64,000 bases of DNA from Antitrichia curtipendula (taxonomy: Eukaryota; Streptophyta; Bryopsida; Hypnales; Leucodontaceae): NCBI GenBank assembly GCA_951230915.1, contig OX579633.1, positions 48,126,029 through 48,190,028 of the forward strand, written 5' to 3'. Shown here piece by piece: positions 46,301-58,200 of this stretch. The position numbers were made by a program, and so were the translations under genes. Positions within the stretch are counted from its first letter, which is position 1. Every line of letters begins with the position of its first letter. The notes under the pieces were generated by a model. That model was given only the letters and a program-made list of their open reading frames with translations, was not told the DNA's origin and did not search any database.

Positions 46301-47390
46301 TAAGTGCATTTCGTTTATTTTTTTATATTGTTTTCAAATTATCTTCAAAGAATGATGTGGAGGCGTGTGGATCTAGTTCATTCATTGCTTCCCTTGGTTT
46401 CAGTTACAACCTTTTGGTGTGTGGAGTGTATGTGCAAAGCAACACGGATGGGCCTTCTAATACAAGCCGTGTTGAGAACATTATGTGTGCTATTGGTGGA
46501 CATCTATATGGGGTTTCATTGTCACCTTGGTTGTCTTGACAATGGATGTTTGGGGAGCTACAAAGCATGGGACTAACAACACAATGTCACATGTTTTTGA
46601 AACATTTTTCACAAGTGCCTTGAATCCTTTGCTTATTCTATGGGGTATGGTTGGGTACACTATGAATGGCATGGCAATGTTATCCAACCTTTGTGTAGCA
46701 CTTGGAAATGATGTAATTGCCCCATTGTATCCTTGGAGCAATTCCACATTAAGATCATCTTTGGTTGAATTGTCATTATTATTTTATCTCCGGATGTTCA
46801 CGAAGAAATTCATAATCTCAATCTCTTTGTGGACAAAGTATTAGAAGATGATCTTTCAGAGGTACTAGTTATTAGACATGAAGTGGCAAATTCCAAACAA
46901 TTCAATGTTAAACTCACAATAAATGGGCAAATAGCATTGTTGAGATCAAATGTGCTTATGCCATATGATGAGCTAAAAATCCTTTGAGGTAACTCAAATT
47001 TGGATATGGCTATTACAAGTGCACAAGCCTTAGGCTACATCTATGGGGTTGTAGTTTGTTGTGTGCAAGGGTTTCAAGTGAGTCCAATAAAAGCTATTAC
47101 TTCTATTTTGAACATGGTGATTAATTTAAAAGTTATCCTTCATAATTTTGCAAGCTTAGGTCATAGACCCCTACTTCTTTACTTCCTTCCTAAAGATGAA
47201 GCAAAATTCATAGTAGAATGCAAGAATATACAATATCCAAAATTCAATGTTGTAGGTAGAATCAAACTTGTAATATCAATTACATGTGGGAATCTATTAG
47301 CGGTAGGTGCTTACTTCATTGTTAACTTTCTAAAGTTTTTGAATAGAACATGTCTAGTAGCCATTATACTCTTTTTGAAGTAAGTCTTGT
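46300..47390 (+). pseudogene. Decayed coding sequence, unrecognised probable membrane protein
   Basis: Successive overlapping frames continue one another across frameshifts and stops. One frame from about 46485 to 46790 reads WGFIVTLVVLTMDVWG then LNPLLILWGMVGYTMNGMAM. Another from about 46775 reads ILSPDVHEEIHNLNLFVDKV to MPYDELKIL and stops. A third from 47000 to 47383 reads MDMAITSAQALGYIYGVVVC onward. Hydrophobic segments suggest a multi-pass membrane protein. I could not assign a family. It is broken by at least one frameshift and one stop, and no intron signals were needed to follow it. Confidence 0.45.
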
Positions 47391-49944
47391 TTTGAAAGGA
47401 ATAGAAGGATTTGCAATGTAGACTAGTTTTTGTAAGAATGTGGTTAGATTTTTATACTTCCAATAATTTTGTTGAAATTAGTAGGATATGTGTGGGCTCT
47501 AGTTGTAACATGTAAGTATTAGAAGGGAGAAGAATTTGAGGTTTAGGGCTGTTGCAAGAAACACTTCACGTTTTCTGGCCAAAATTGCATTTTTTAGCCA
47601 CGGGACTGGTAGTACTATGCAGTACTACCAATACTATGTTTTAGCAGCACCTTGGAAAATCTCAACCGTCGATTCTAAGCGCCTGCAGATCTAACCGTTG
47701 ATTTAATACTATGTTGTACTATGCAATACTACATACTACTACAAAGTACTACAAAAACCACTAGGAGCAGAAAATAGCAAAAAAGGGATATGTGGAGTTT
47801 TTCATTTTTAGTAATTCGCAAAAAATTCAAAAAAATTCAATAAAAAAATCCATTTTGCTAGAAAAGAGTGCACTTGCATTGCACCAAAAAATTCATGAAG
47901 GAAATTTTTTTCCTCTTCGTAGCCTCTGCGCAAAGGAAGGTCACTTTGACATCATTTGTGCAACGGACATGTTGCTATTTTCAAAAAAACTTCAGTCAAT
48001 CCTTGTAATGTTAGTAGAATTCCTATGTGTCCAATTTTTTGTGGCCTTAAATTTGCAATTTTGGGTCAAAATAGGACTAAAAGCCCCCAAAGGCCCAAGG
48101 TAGACATCTAATTGGAGGTAGCTTAAAAATAGTAAACTAATTTTAAGAAAATTTAAAAAATCACAGATTGTTTGAAACTTTTGTAACCACCTTTGCTCTA
48201 AATTTCACGCCCACCGGACAAAGTATGCAAAAGTTACGAGCTAAAAAGTACCCGTCCAAGGGCAAGGGGACAAGAAATAGGACAAGTGTTTCTTGCAACT
48301 ACCCTTTAATCCTCCAACTACCTATTCCAAGTGCTTTCCTATGTAGGATAATTTGAGTGGTAGCAAATGTAAGTTGAAGGTTTTTATATTTTGACCTCTT
48401 TGGCAATGAGTATTTGCTAGACGAAGTTGTATTCTCTCTGACATTCATAATATCAAAGTCTTGCTATATATACATATATATACTCTTCCAATCTTTGTGT
48501 GTGAAAATTTATTTGCATTGGTTGTGAATCCTTGATGCTAGATGGTTGATATTATTGATGGACATTAATTGATTGGTTGCATGGAATTCTTCACTTAGGA
48601 CTATGATCTTTGAAAGTGTGGGAGGCTAGCTTGGAGTGGATTTTGCAATCAACAAAATGTTTCCACAATAGATTTGTTTTTTTGCAACAAAATAAATAAA
48701 ATTTGAATGATGAGTTTGAAAATAAATCTCAAATATGTTGTGTCAAATGTATTTAGTAACGCAAATCTAGAGCTTGGTTGTGAAGCCTAGTACATTCCTA
48801 GCCAAGCAAGCAACAAAGATTGTATTTTTTTTCACAATGTGGCTTTGGATTTGAGTTGAACCCATCATAATTTGAATAGAAGGTTTTCATTCTTACATAA
48901 TTAAATGCTAAATGTAGGAAATTTTGAAAATCAATGAGAAAAGAAATTAGAATGAAGAAAGACTTATGGCTCCTTGGAAATCAAAGAGAATAAAAATTGG
49001 GATGAAGGAAAGACTTCAAGCTTAAGGTAAGTGTACCTCATCATTATGATTAGTTTGTTAAACTGACTCTACATATTTTTGACCAAAATGTTCAATTTCT
49101 TTTTAGGAGAATATAAGATTGAATTTGGATACAACTATTTCAATATGATGAAGATTCATGGTTCATTCATTCAATGTCGAAAAATTGCATCCTAAAATTT
49201 TCTAGACTTCCTTTCTTATTGCCAACAAGAGGCAAAAAAACTCAATTTTCGTTCACTAAAAGGATCCATGTTCAAAAACTTCTTTAGAAGATTTTAGATG
49301 TGATTCCTTCATGTCGTTGCTCTTGTTGAATGTTTGCCTTCTACTTGTAGATTAGAAGGCCTCATCAAACATCTCTTTCATCTTTCATCTTGTGTATTTC
49401 AATGAAGACTAGCCTTGTCACAAATTACTTTACATGAATGCTATAAGTTTGTGTGATTCTTTGACGAAGCTCCCTTTGACATAGATTCTACTTGAGTCAC
49501 CAATTGGATATAATCTATTGTGTACATCATTTTGTCATGCTCACAAGTTGCTACCACTTAGCTTCATATATTGTAATGCATTTAAGATGCAAATCCTTTG
49601 TTTAGCAAGACTTGGAATCTTAGGGCTATAATCATGTGGAAGAGTATAGGACACACAACGTCAGTCAATTGGAATACATTGATCTAAAAGGGGGAACGGC
49701 GTGGATTCTGAAGCACTGATTCTTGTTCTATCAGCTTTAGAAGCTCCACTAACATTCAAGTTGTCTAGGAAGAGCTTCCAGAAGCTTGTGCACTTAAGTG
49801 TCACAACACTGACCCTAGGAATTACACGGAGGTAACTAAATTGATGTTTTTATCATCTCCTAAAGCAATGATTATGAAGGTCCAATAGTGCTGTAGAATT
49901 TAGCAAGACTAGTAGTGCAACCGCTACAACATCTTTTTTTGATT
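47391..49944. other. AT-rich region with small palindromes
   Basis: No gene seen. At 47605-47760 the motif TAGTACTATGCAGTACTACC and close variants recur, one copy forming the hairpin GGTAGTACT-ATGC-AGTACTACC. A short (TA)n-like tract lies near 48465. Confidence 0.5.
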
Positions 49945-50110
49945 TTGCATTGAACCTCTGTAGAGGACTAGCGCAAATAAGGAAAACACAAACCCAAAAA
50001 GTGCTTGTTGGTGAAGTAAACTGCAATTAGATGAGCATGATTTTTGTTGCTGATAACATTTGTTAGATTATAGTAAAATAAAATGCAATCAACTGAACAT
50101 AATTTCTATA

Positions 50111-51094
50111 AGGTAGAACCACCCATCACCAACCACAATTTGATCAACAATCAATTGAGTGTCTGAAATTTAGAAGAGGTTGGGACTAATTGCCAAACAT
50201 AAATTCTTGATTTCTAACCATCAATTCCTCCATTCTTTTCATGACACATGTACTTGGTTTGGAGTGCCAAAGTGAAGAAGAAATAGTCTCTGCAATGAAT
50301 GGTTTTGGAATAGTCTACACATTGGACATGGGTCTAGACCAACTTTTGCCTTCCAAAATTCATAGTAATTTCAGTTCAAGTGATAAAATTACCAAATTTT
50401 GGCAATCCCCCTCATTTCTTTTTCTACACCCATGGAAATATTTCCTTCACCTTATTGCATTCCACATCATGTCCATAGTTGCTTATTCAAAATGTTATAA
50501 GGCAGGTGGCTCAAAATGCGACCTTCATCTTCAGACAATCCTATAAAGAGCTCTAAAATGGAGACTAAATGGTTCTAAAATGGACTGCCAACCTCTCTTA
50601 GTGCATAGTGTTGCATAATTAAGGTTTGTCAATGGATGGAATAAGAGCCAGGGAGAGTTCATTTCAAAGCCAGAGTATGTCCATTTAATTTTTCTAAATG
50701 GGAATTGATTGCCCAACTGCCTTCATACAAATGTTAAAAAAATGTAGGATCTGTTTAAGTTTAGTAAGGGTCACATTTAGGAACCTTGTGTATTACTTTT
50801 TGAATGCCTTAGTGTTTGTTTTTGGTCAAGCCATAACTTTTTTCAGACTGCATATGCGTGAGTTTTGCAAGACCTAGGATCACAAATAGGTGCCTGTGGC
50901 ATAATTCTTTGGAAATTCATAAGTAATTCATAAATGCTCCGAAAAATATGAAACCACTTGTATTAGAATCTGCATCAATTTTTCTTCAAGTGAAAAATAG
51001 GAAAAATACTTTTGGGCATTTGAAAACCATCAAAAAGGTTCAACAACCCTTAAAGTGTTGCTTTTTGAGCCATCTATCTTAGGTGGCTCCACCA
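50111..51094. mobile_element. Long, diverged member of the GGTAGAACC family
   Basis: Starts GGTAGAACCACCCATC and ends GATAGGTGGCTCCACC-like sequence (inverted similarity at both ends). It interrupts the COBRA-like duplicate, which resumes at AATCACACTGTTTGGAATG. Interior blocks (ATGACACATG, TTGGGACTAAT) match the shorter TA MITEs inverted. Confidence 0.5.
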
Positions 51095-51282
51095 GATTAA
51101 CTAATCACACTGTTTGGAATGTTTGTGAAGATTATGTGCAAGCTGGGTTTATACGTATCCTTCATCATTAATATTTAAGATGTTTTCCTTATATTTATGG
51201 TGTGACTAAGTTCACCTGGCTACCATATGTGGGTCTGTTTTAAGTTATTGGACTCAATGGATTGGACCTTGATTGCTCCAAT

Positions 51283-51513
51283 TTAACCCTTTAGCGCTTG
51301 AATCCTTTCTTGAATTTTTTTGCATATTTTTGCTTATATTTTTATAAGTATGTATTATTTACCACAATTTCATCGACTTCATCATACACAAAGTGTGGAT
51401 TTTAAAAAGTCAAGCATTGGTTTGGATGAATGAAAAGCGATGTGGTCAAAAAAGCCCTTGGAATCTTTTTGTTCATTGTCCAAAATTGGGATGTCAGAGC
51501 ACTAAGGGATTAA
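51283..51513. mobile_element. TTAA MITE, 223 bp, inside the COBRA-like duplicate
   Basis: TTAA (51283-51286), CCCTTTAGCGCTTGAATCC, with the far end CAGAGCACTAAGGGA followed by TTAA (51510-51513). The parent locus at 31185-31205 reads straight through (CAATTCAAACGG), which defines the insertion site. Confidence 0.85.
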
Positions 51514-52093
51514 ACGGTTTCAATCATTGAGAAGGCTTGGCAATCAAGATTCTAGGAATGATAAGAGTCATTGGCAACCAATCTTCAAGGAAGGATCTTT
51601 TGATGGGGATATTTGAAGATAAACAACCGAGAGCACACCTTTCTTGTGTTGGAGAAAATAAAGTATCGTACCCTTGGGTCAGATTCATTAGGCCAAATAC
51701 AAAATGAATTATTTTTAGTGGTATTTTTCATTTAGTACGTGAAATTTTATTTTCTTAAAATTTCATTTTTTGTGATATCTAATGTTTCATTGTCACTTCT
51801 AATCCTAAACTCTGCTTTTTACAGTTCATTGAATTTTTCATTGTTATAAAATTTGGACACTGATATAGCACAAGATTATTACATTATCTTCATGTGCAAT
51901 TTATAAAGACTCTTTTAATGTAAAGTGCTGTAATTTGTACTTGGGATTGTTGTTTCCAAAAATCTTGAATTTTAAGAATTTAGATTACTTTCATCAATAT
52001 TTTCTACACTATTCAATCGTATCACCTTATAGTTTCTAAACATTTCAGTAGATGCCATAACATTATTGGAGAATAAATATGATAGTACTTGAC

Positions 52094-53045
52094 TTATCCC
52101 CCTAAAGGACCAGTCTTGTGTTTTTGGCAACATAACATTTTTGGGTAGGTACATATAAGCGGAGTTTTACTTATTTAGGCTAAATTTTTTTAGATGGTAT
52201 AGACAAGAAATGTCTTCCATGAGTGCTAAAGTTAATTTCATTTGAGTATACAAGTGAAAAGTTATGTTGCAAAATATTGTTTGTTTTTCAACTCAGGCAA
52301 TTAAGCAAATTAAAAAAAATCACTTTTTTCATAAATACAAATTTGAAATTGGTTTTCTAGATTTATATATACATAGAAAGCTTTGACTCATTCCATTTTG
52401 ATCAATGAGATGAAAGTTATGAGGAGTTTTAGTTTGTGGTTTTAGGACTTTAAGATTTTAGTTTGCGGGCAATTATGGAATCTCTACTCTAAAATAAACT
52501 TTGAAGTCTTTTATTTAACTCAATTTTTAATATTTTAAAAATGAACAAACCATAGGATGTAGATTGTTTATTATAGCATTAAACCATTGGGATTGGCATT
52601 TTTTAATTCTATAAATAAATGATTAACAATTTAGTATTTTGAATCATTTTCTAATTTTTCCACTTTTTTTTTTTCCCTATATGTTATACAATTCCAAATG
52701 ATCTGAAATTTCAAGCACGTAGCCAACTTGCCTTGAAGAATGATTCCAAAGAAGCCCCACCATTTTGGACATTTTTATATACAAATGTGACGTTGTAAAG
52801 TGCAGCTGCACAATTTTTTGCAAGGCCAAAAAAAGGAATTTTGTCACTTCAAATGCTAATATCTTGCAATCTAAATGGTGGGAAATACTAAAAAAATTCT
52901 ACATTTTTTCAAAGCAACATACTACAAGATCCTACAGATTTATGTGTCCCAAAATGGGTTTTTTCTAAATGTTTTTACTGGTACTAGAAATGGCACTTTT
53001 GAAGTGCTTTTGGTAAAAACATAGTCAAGGAACTTTAGGGGTTAA
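52094..53045. mobile_element. TTAA MITE, family A copy 3 (about 944 bp)
   Basis: The left end CCCCCTAAAGGACC follows TTAT (a decayed TTAA). The right end GGAACTTTAGGGG is followed by TTAA (53042-53045). The interior matches copy 1 in the same orientation (ATATCTTGCAATCTA, AAGATCCTAC). Confidence 0.75.
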
Positions 53046-53509
53046 AAATACAATGACTAGAACAATAGTAGTATAGTACATATCTAAGAGCAATACTTTA
53101 TATTGAGCATAACAAAGTATTGCCAATCGATGAACAATTATCTTCAAACAAGGATTTGGAATACACATGTTTTATTCATGACAACATTTCACAGGATTCC
53201 AAAATAAACAATTCAGACATGCTCATATGCAACATTCATTATTCAAAATGTGTGGGAAAAAAATTTGACTTCATTTTTAAAAAATCATGTAGGCTAACAA
53301 CAAGAATCTGACACATTTGCTAAGCTCCCTATCCCACTAACAATATATTGGCTTGTCAAAGTTTGACGGTCTACTCAAGGGCTTCTTTTGTCTCTAATGG
53401 TTTCTATTATTACTAGCCAAATTATTTTAATTTTTGTCATCGATTATGAATATATTCTTACACAACTATGCTACTTTGATCCAATAGATTGAATCAAATC
53501 TTTGTAGAT

Positions 53510-53768
53510 AAACAAATATATTTTTTATTTTTTTTAAATTATTTTGACATTTTGTGAACTTTTTTTGCTACCCCAAAAACAATATTTTGAGCTTAGGATG
53601 CATGACTTTTGCTCCTAGTCACCAATTGAAATAAATATTATATTTTCCAATAGCTAAAGTATTTTTTTATATCCCCAAAAAACTCAAAATATCACAATAA
53701 AAAATGAGGTTTCATGACCCTATCCAAAATCCATTTTGTCCCCCAAGTAGGTTTCGAGACTTTAGGGG
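53510..53768. mobile_element. Truncated family A element
   Basis: Only one half is present. It matches the last 250 bp of family A copy 2 (CACCAATTGAAATAAA, TTGTCCCC) and ends GACTTTAGGGG before TTAA. No opposite terminus was found. Confidence 0.65.
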
Positions 53769-55194
53769 TTAATATGTTCAATATATTGTACTTCACTACC
53801 AAGATTGACATTTCACATTCAATATTTGATTAAAGCTAAAAAAATCAAATTTTATAGATGCTAAAATAGAAATATTCTTTTAAAGTTCAATTTTTCATAC
53901 AATTTTTTTAAAATTAGAAAATTTGATTTTTCTAAAGTTCCAACATTTAAAAAAATTTATAATTTGTCATCTTTGATAGCCGGATATGGTAATTGGGTTC
54001 ACAATATTTATATACTATCTATTATTATATCGCGATTTTCATCCAACCACTAGTAGAAAAAGTGTCTTGGAACACCAAACTATATTGGTACACCATGACC
54101 ATATGAACACCAAGTTGGTTCTCACATGGTCTAGGAACACCATAGTGAACTTTCATCCAAATTTCATCCATCTTTCATCCATTATTTTAATATCATCCAA
54201 CTTTCATCCCAATGTTACTTAAATTTCTTCCAAAGTTTCACATTCATTAGATCAAAATCCATCCCAAATTATCTAGAAAGGTCTCGCACTAATTGAATTA
54301 AATTGTGCAGTGGTATTGGGTGCCTTATGTCGAGTTCAAGGTCTTATCTGTTATCCTGAAATGGAACCCCTGTTCACACGGCAACACAAGAGTGTCAAGA
54401 TTTCAGGCTCATTTCAAAACCTTCACCCCTTCCACTGTGTCCTCCGCAGAGCTTTATCCATTTCCACAAAACCTGACTCCTGCTCCGGCGACACTGGGAC
54501 GCCAGCGGATGCTCACTACAATCCTCCCACGACCAAACGAGACTCTGAATTTCTGTATCGAATTGCAATCGAAATTTAATCGAATTGCAGTCGCGTTCTC
54601 TCAGGTACAAAGCCTGCATTTCGCTTCACCTTATCCTGCTCGCACTGGCGCTGAATAGATTCGGGTTTTGTAGAAATCGATGGGGAAATCAATAGGATGC
54701 AGAAGTAGTGAACGTTTGAAGCATTTGAGGTGGAGGTTTACTTCTTTTCAATCTTCTCAGCTGCACTCTGCTTTTATTTCGGTGAACAGTTTTTGGGTTT
54801 TTGAGATGTGGAGGGAATATTGGTAATTCCGACAACTGTGTTGAATTAGGGTTTTAGAGGAATTTGAATTTGGTATTGCCGATTAGGTTTACCGTATGGG
54901 CAGTTCGTGAGTGCGACATTGAGGAGTCTCTCCTCACTTTGTGGTTTCTCTCCTGTGGAAATTGAGGGGTGAGTCGGCTTGGATAAAGAATTTCGCCAAA
55001 TCCAGAATTAGGGTAAAGGGACACGGCGGTTGAGAATTGCGACTATTTGGAAATTAGGTGTCGGAGCTTCCAACGAGGTGTCAGGGTCCAGAGCGGATTT
55101 AGATTCCCATGAGCATGAGAGACGTAATGCGTCTCTGAATCGTACAGTTTTTAGGACATTCTAACGAGGTCTGTTTTTTTGTTTTTTTGAGCAG
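53769..55194. other. FTSHI2: Upstream and leader region of FTSHI2
   Basis: AT-rich to about 54.3 kb, then GC rises. A probable 5' UTR intron ends at 55194: a CTAAC branch-site-like motif near 55161, a T-rich tract, then GAGCAG. A candidate donor TCAG|GTACAA lies at 54604/54605. Frames of 117 and 89 codons near 54305 have no recognisable domain and are more likely leader sequence. Confidence 0.5.
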
Positions 55195-55279
55195 CGTACT
55201 CATGGTCAGACCGCCTGTGAACCCTCATTGCGAGGAGAAGACTGGTTGAGAGCCTCACCTTCTTCCTCATCCTTCCAAG

Positions 55280-58200
55280 ATGGCCACAGCGTACGTCAAC
55301 CATTCTCTTGTGTGTAGAATCGCGGCCACTAATAGGATGAGTGGGGTAGCCTTGAAATTTGCCGCCTTCCCCCACTCTCTTCAAAATCACAGATTACGCA
55401 TCCCCACACTCTGGATGCCGAAGGGACTTATGGAGGATGCTTCCTTTGGAGGCTCGGAATTATGCCCTCTCATCAAGCTGAAGAGCAGCAGGAGAGTTGT
55501 TTCATGTTTGCAGCGGTGCATGTTGTATTCCAGGCATGTGACAGGGCAGAGAGGGCAGCATGGGAGACTGCTGGTTAGATCTAGTGCTACTTTTTCTGAT
55601 TCTTTGGATTCATCACTCAGCAAGGATAGCTCTGAGATCGTAGAGGAAGTTCCCACGACTTCGAGCAGTCTATCCGTGTCCAAATTAGCTCTCCTTACGA
55701 CTTTGGCTCTGGTCCTTCCAACGATTATTACTGCGGAGGCTTCAGCCAAAGTAGCCGAAAGATCGAAGAAGAAAGCGCGAGTGCCCAAGGCTGTTCCGAC
55801 CATGCAGTTAGAAGAAAGGAAGGAATGGGTGAAAGATCTCCCAAGAATCGGGGAGACGATACCTTACACTGAGGTGCTAGAGCTTCGAGAAGCAGATAAA
55901 TTGAAACACATCATTAAGCATCCCAATAGCAGGCTGAAGGAGCGGTCAGAAAGAGTTTTTATTGTCTTAAATGACGACCGGGTTTTACGCTGTGTGCTAC
56001 CACCACCAGATAGGGATGAACAATTTTGGTCGAGCTGGGAGTACATGGAACTCAACAGTCTCCTTATCGACGCATTTTCCCCCCCGATTCCTACTCCAAA
56101 GGTGGAGGGCTGGGCTGCCAAGGGACCCTCTCTCACCTTTCTCTTGAAAATTCAGGGGTGGTTGAGTAAACCAAAGACTACTGCTAGTACGGGGAAAGGG
56201 AAATCTTCTGCTAGCTCAAGGTTAGAAGAGTTGGCCAGGACTCGCAGGGAGTTGGAGCGAGAACGCAAGGAGCAACAAGCTGAGGCAAGGCGAATGGAGG
56301 CACAGACGATCAGGGAAACGAAGGAAGCCAGGGCCCTGGCACAGTCTCAAAGAGAACAGGAAGAAAGGTTGCGGAAAAGGGAGGAAAAGCGGGCGCGTGA
56401 GGCAGAGAAACGGGAGCTTCGAATGGAACAGCAAGCGCAGGACAGTGCTGATTGGAGTAATTTCTTCTATAGTGCATCGAGAAATGAAGGCTTCCGCTTC
56501 TTAATGGGGGTCTTCTTTTTCTGGTTATTTTACCAAACAGTTGTTGTGGGAGTGAAGAAAAGGAAACAGGATTATGAAGATCGGTTGAAAATTGAGCAGG
56601 CTGAGGAAGAGGAGCGTCGCAAAATGCGAGAATGGGAGGGTGAAATGGAAGCTGCTGAGGTTGGATCACGAACTCAATGAATCATTATAACTTCACATAG
56701 TTGTTAATTGTCTCGGGCGATCACAACAATACCACAATGCTTGTTATATCGTGCATCTATTTTACGCTTTTACATATGAGGTTTGCGATTCTGCTCTGTA
56801 TAGGCCATGTCAACGACTGAAGACTGGGGAAAGGAAGGATTAAGTGAGGAAGAAAAGAAGAGATTGGAGGAGGTGGAGAACAATCCCCAACTGAAAATGG
56901 GAATGAAGTTTATGAAGTCAGGTATTTGAAATGTATTGTGCTCGATATGGTGATCAAGCTATGACTGGGTAGGGACTTTTTTGTATAGGGGTGAATTAAT
57001 TGGTCATTATACCGGTAACATTAAATTTCTAACTTTCTGTTCACAGGTGCACGAGTGAGACGCGCAAAAGGTCGCCGTCCGCCTCAGTTTCTGGATCTAG
57101 ATGCGGACGTAAAGTTTGCGGATGTTGCGGGACTGGGTGATATCCGCAAGGAGCTCGAGGAAATTGTAGACTTCTTTACGTATGGTGAAAAATATAGGCG
57201 GCGAGGCAGTAAAATTCCTGGTATATTATTTTACAGAAATGTATCAAATACAGTACTTGTCATCCTTGATCTGAGTGCTCAACATTCAATACTTTCAATT
57301 GTTTTAGTTCTTCGTACTGGTGTGCGATGTTGTGCAATCATCATAATGGTATCTGGTGGCCATTGCAGCTGGTATTCTGCTTTGTGGAGAGCCAGGTACA
57401 GGAAAGACGCTCTTGGCAAAAGCAGTTGCTGGTGAGGCTGGAGTTAATTTCTTCTCAATTTCAGCATCACAATTTGTGGAGATCTATGTTGGAGTTGGAG
57501 CTTCTCGAGTGCGCGCGTTGTATAACGAGGCTCGAGAGAATGTAAGTGCATTGATCTTTTCTTTTCTTCATTTCGAAGCTACATGACTGCGTTTCTTTTT
57601 AGTGTTGAATTCGATCTAGATTAGTTGTAGAATAGATTTGGTTCATAGCAGTTTATTCCAAGGTATTAACTTCCGTACAGAATTAGGCATATTTTTCTAT
57701 TTTAATATCAGTTCCAATTTTTAAACTTTAGGGCACGAATCCTTTCATTATTTACAGTTGTAAAGGCATGCTAACTTTCAGTCACTTATTTCAGACATTG
57801 CAAGATAAAAAGATGATCTCGTTGTTGCCTCGTATTCACTCAGGAAGCTGGTGCTAACCACTTTTTTTTTTCTCTCTATGTCTGGAAGAGTGTTTCTCAG
57901 AGATGAAGTTTGATGTTTATTGCAGGCGCCAGCAGTGGTTTTCATTGATGAGTTGGATGCAGTTGGGAGGCAGCGTGGTTTAATAGGAGGGTCTGGTGGG
58001 CAAGAGCGTGATGCGACATTGAATCAGGTTCCTAGTTCCTTCGACTTTTTTCCAAAGGATTCCTTACAGAGCAGGGTTTTAGTGCGGTCTGCTTTATTTC
58101 TTTGTCGCGTCTTTTAATGTGCCTTCAAACCCAGTACATGATTATATTTTACCTGCATGCGTTTCAAGTTTTAGATGTATGGTTCTTGCCGATTGATATT

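Larger units (their letters stand above)
49945..51665 (+). pseudogene. Decayed partial duplicate of the COBRA-like gene
   Basis: 49945-50110 matches intron 4 of the COBRA-like gene (29508-29660; shared CTAGCGCAAA-A-GGAAAACACAAACC). 51095-51140 continues with the sequence up to the exon 5 acceptor (29660-29700). 51145-51665 then jumps to the 3' flank (about 31000-31370; shared AAGTTATTGGACTC, CACACCTTTCTTGTGTTGGA). Exon 5 is deleted, so no protein can be made. Two transposons interrupt it, at 50111-51094 and 51287-51509. Confidence 0.85.

Noticed and set aside
55387..56669. Minus-strand frames up to 138 codons under FTSHI2 exon 1
   Set aside because: Shadows of the real plus-strand exon, which has clear homology.
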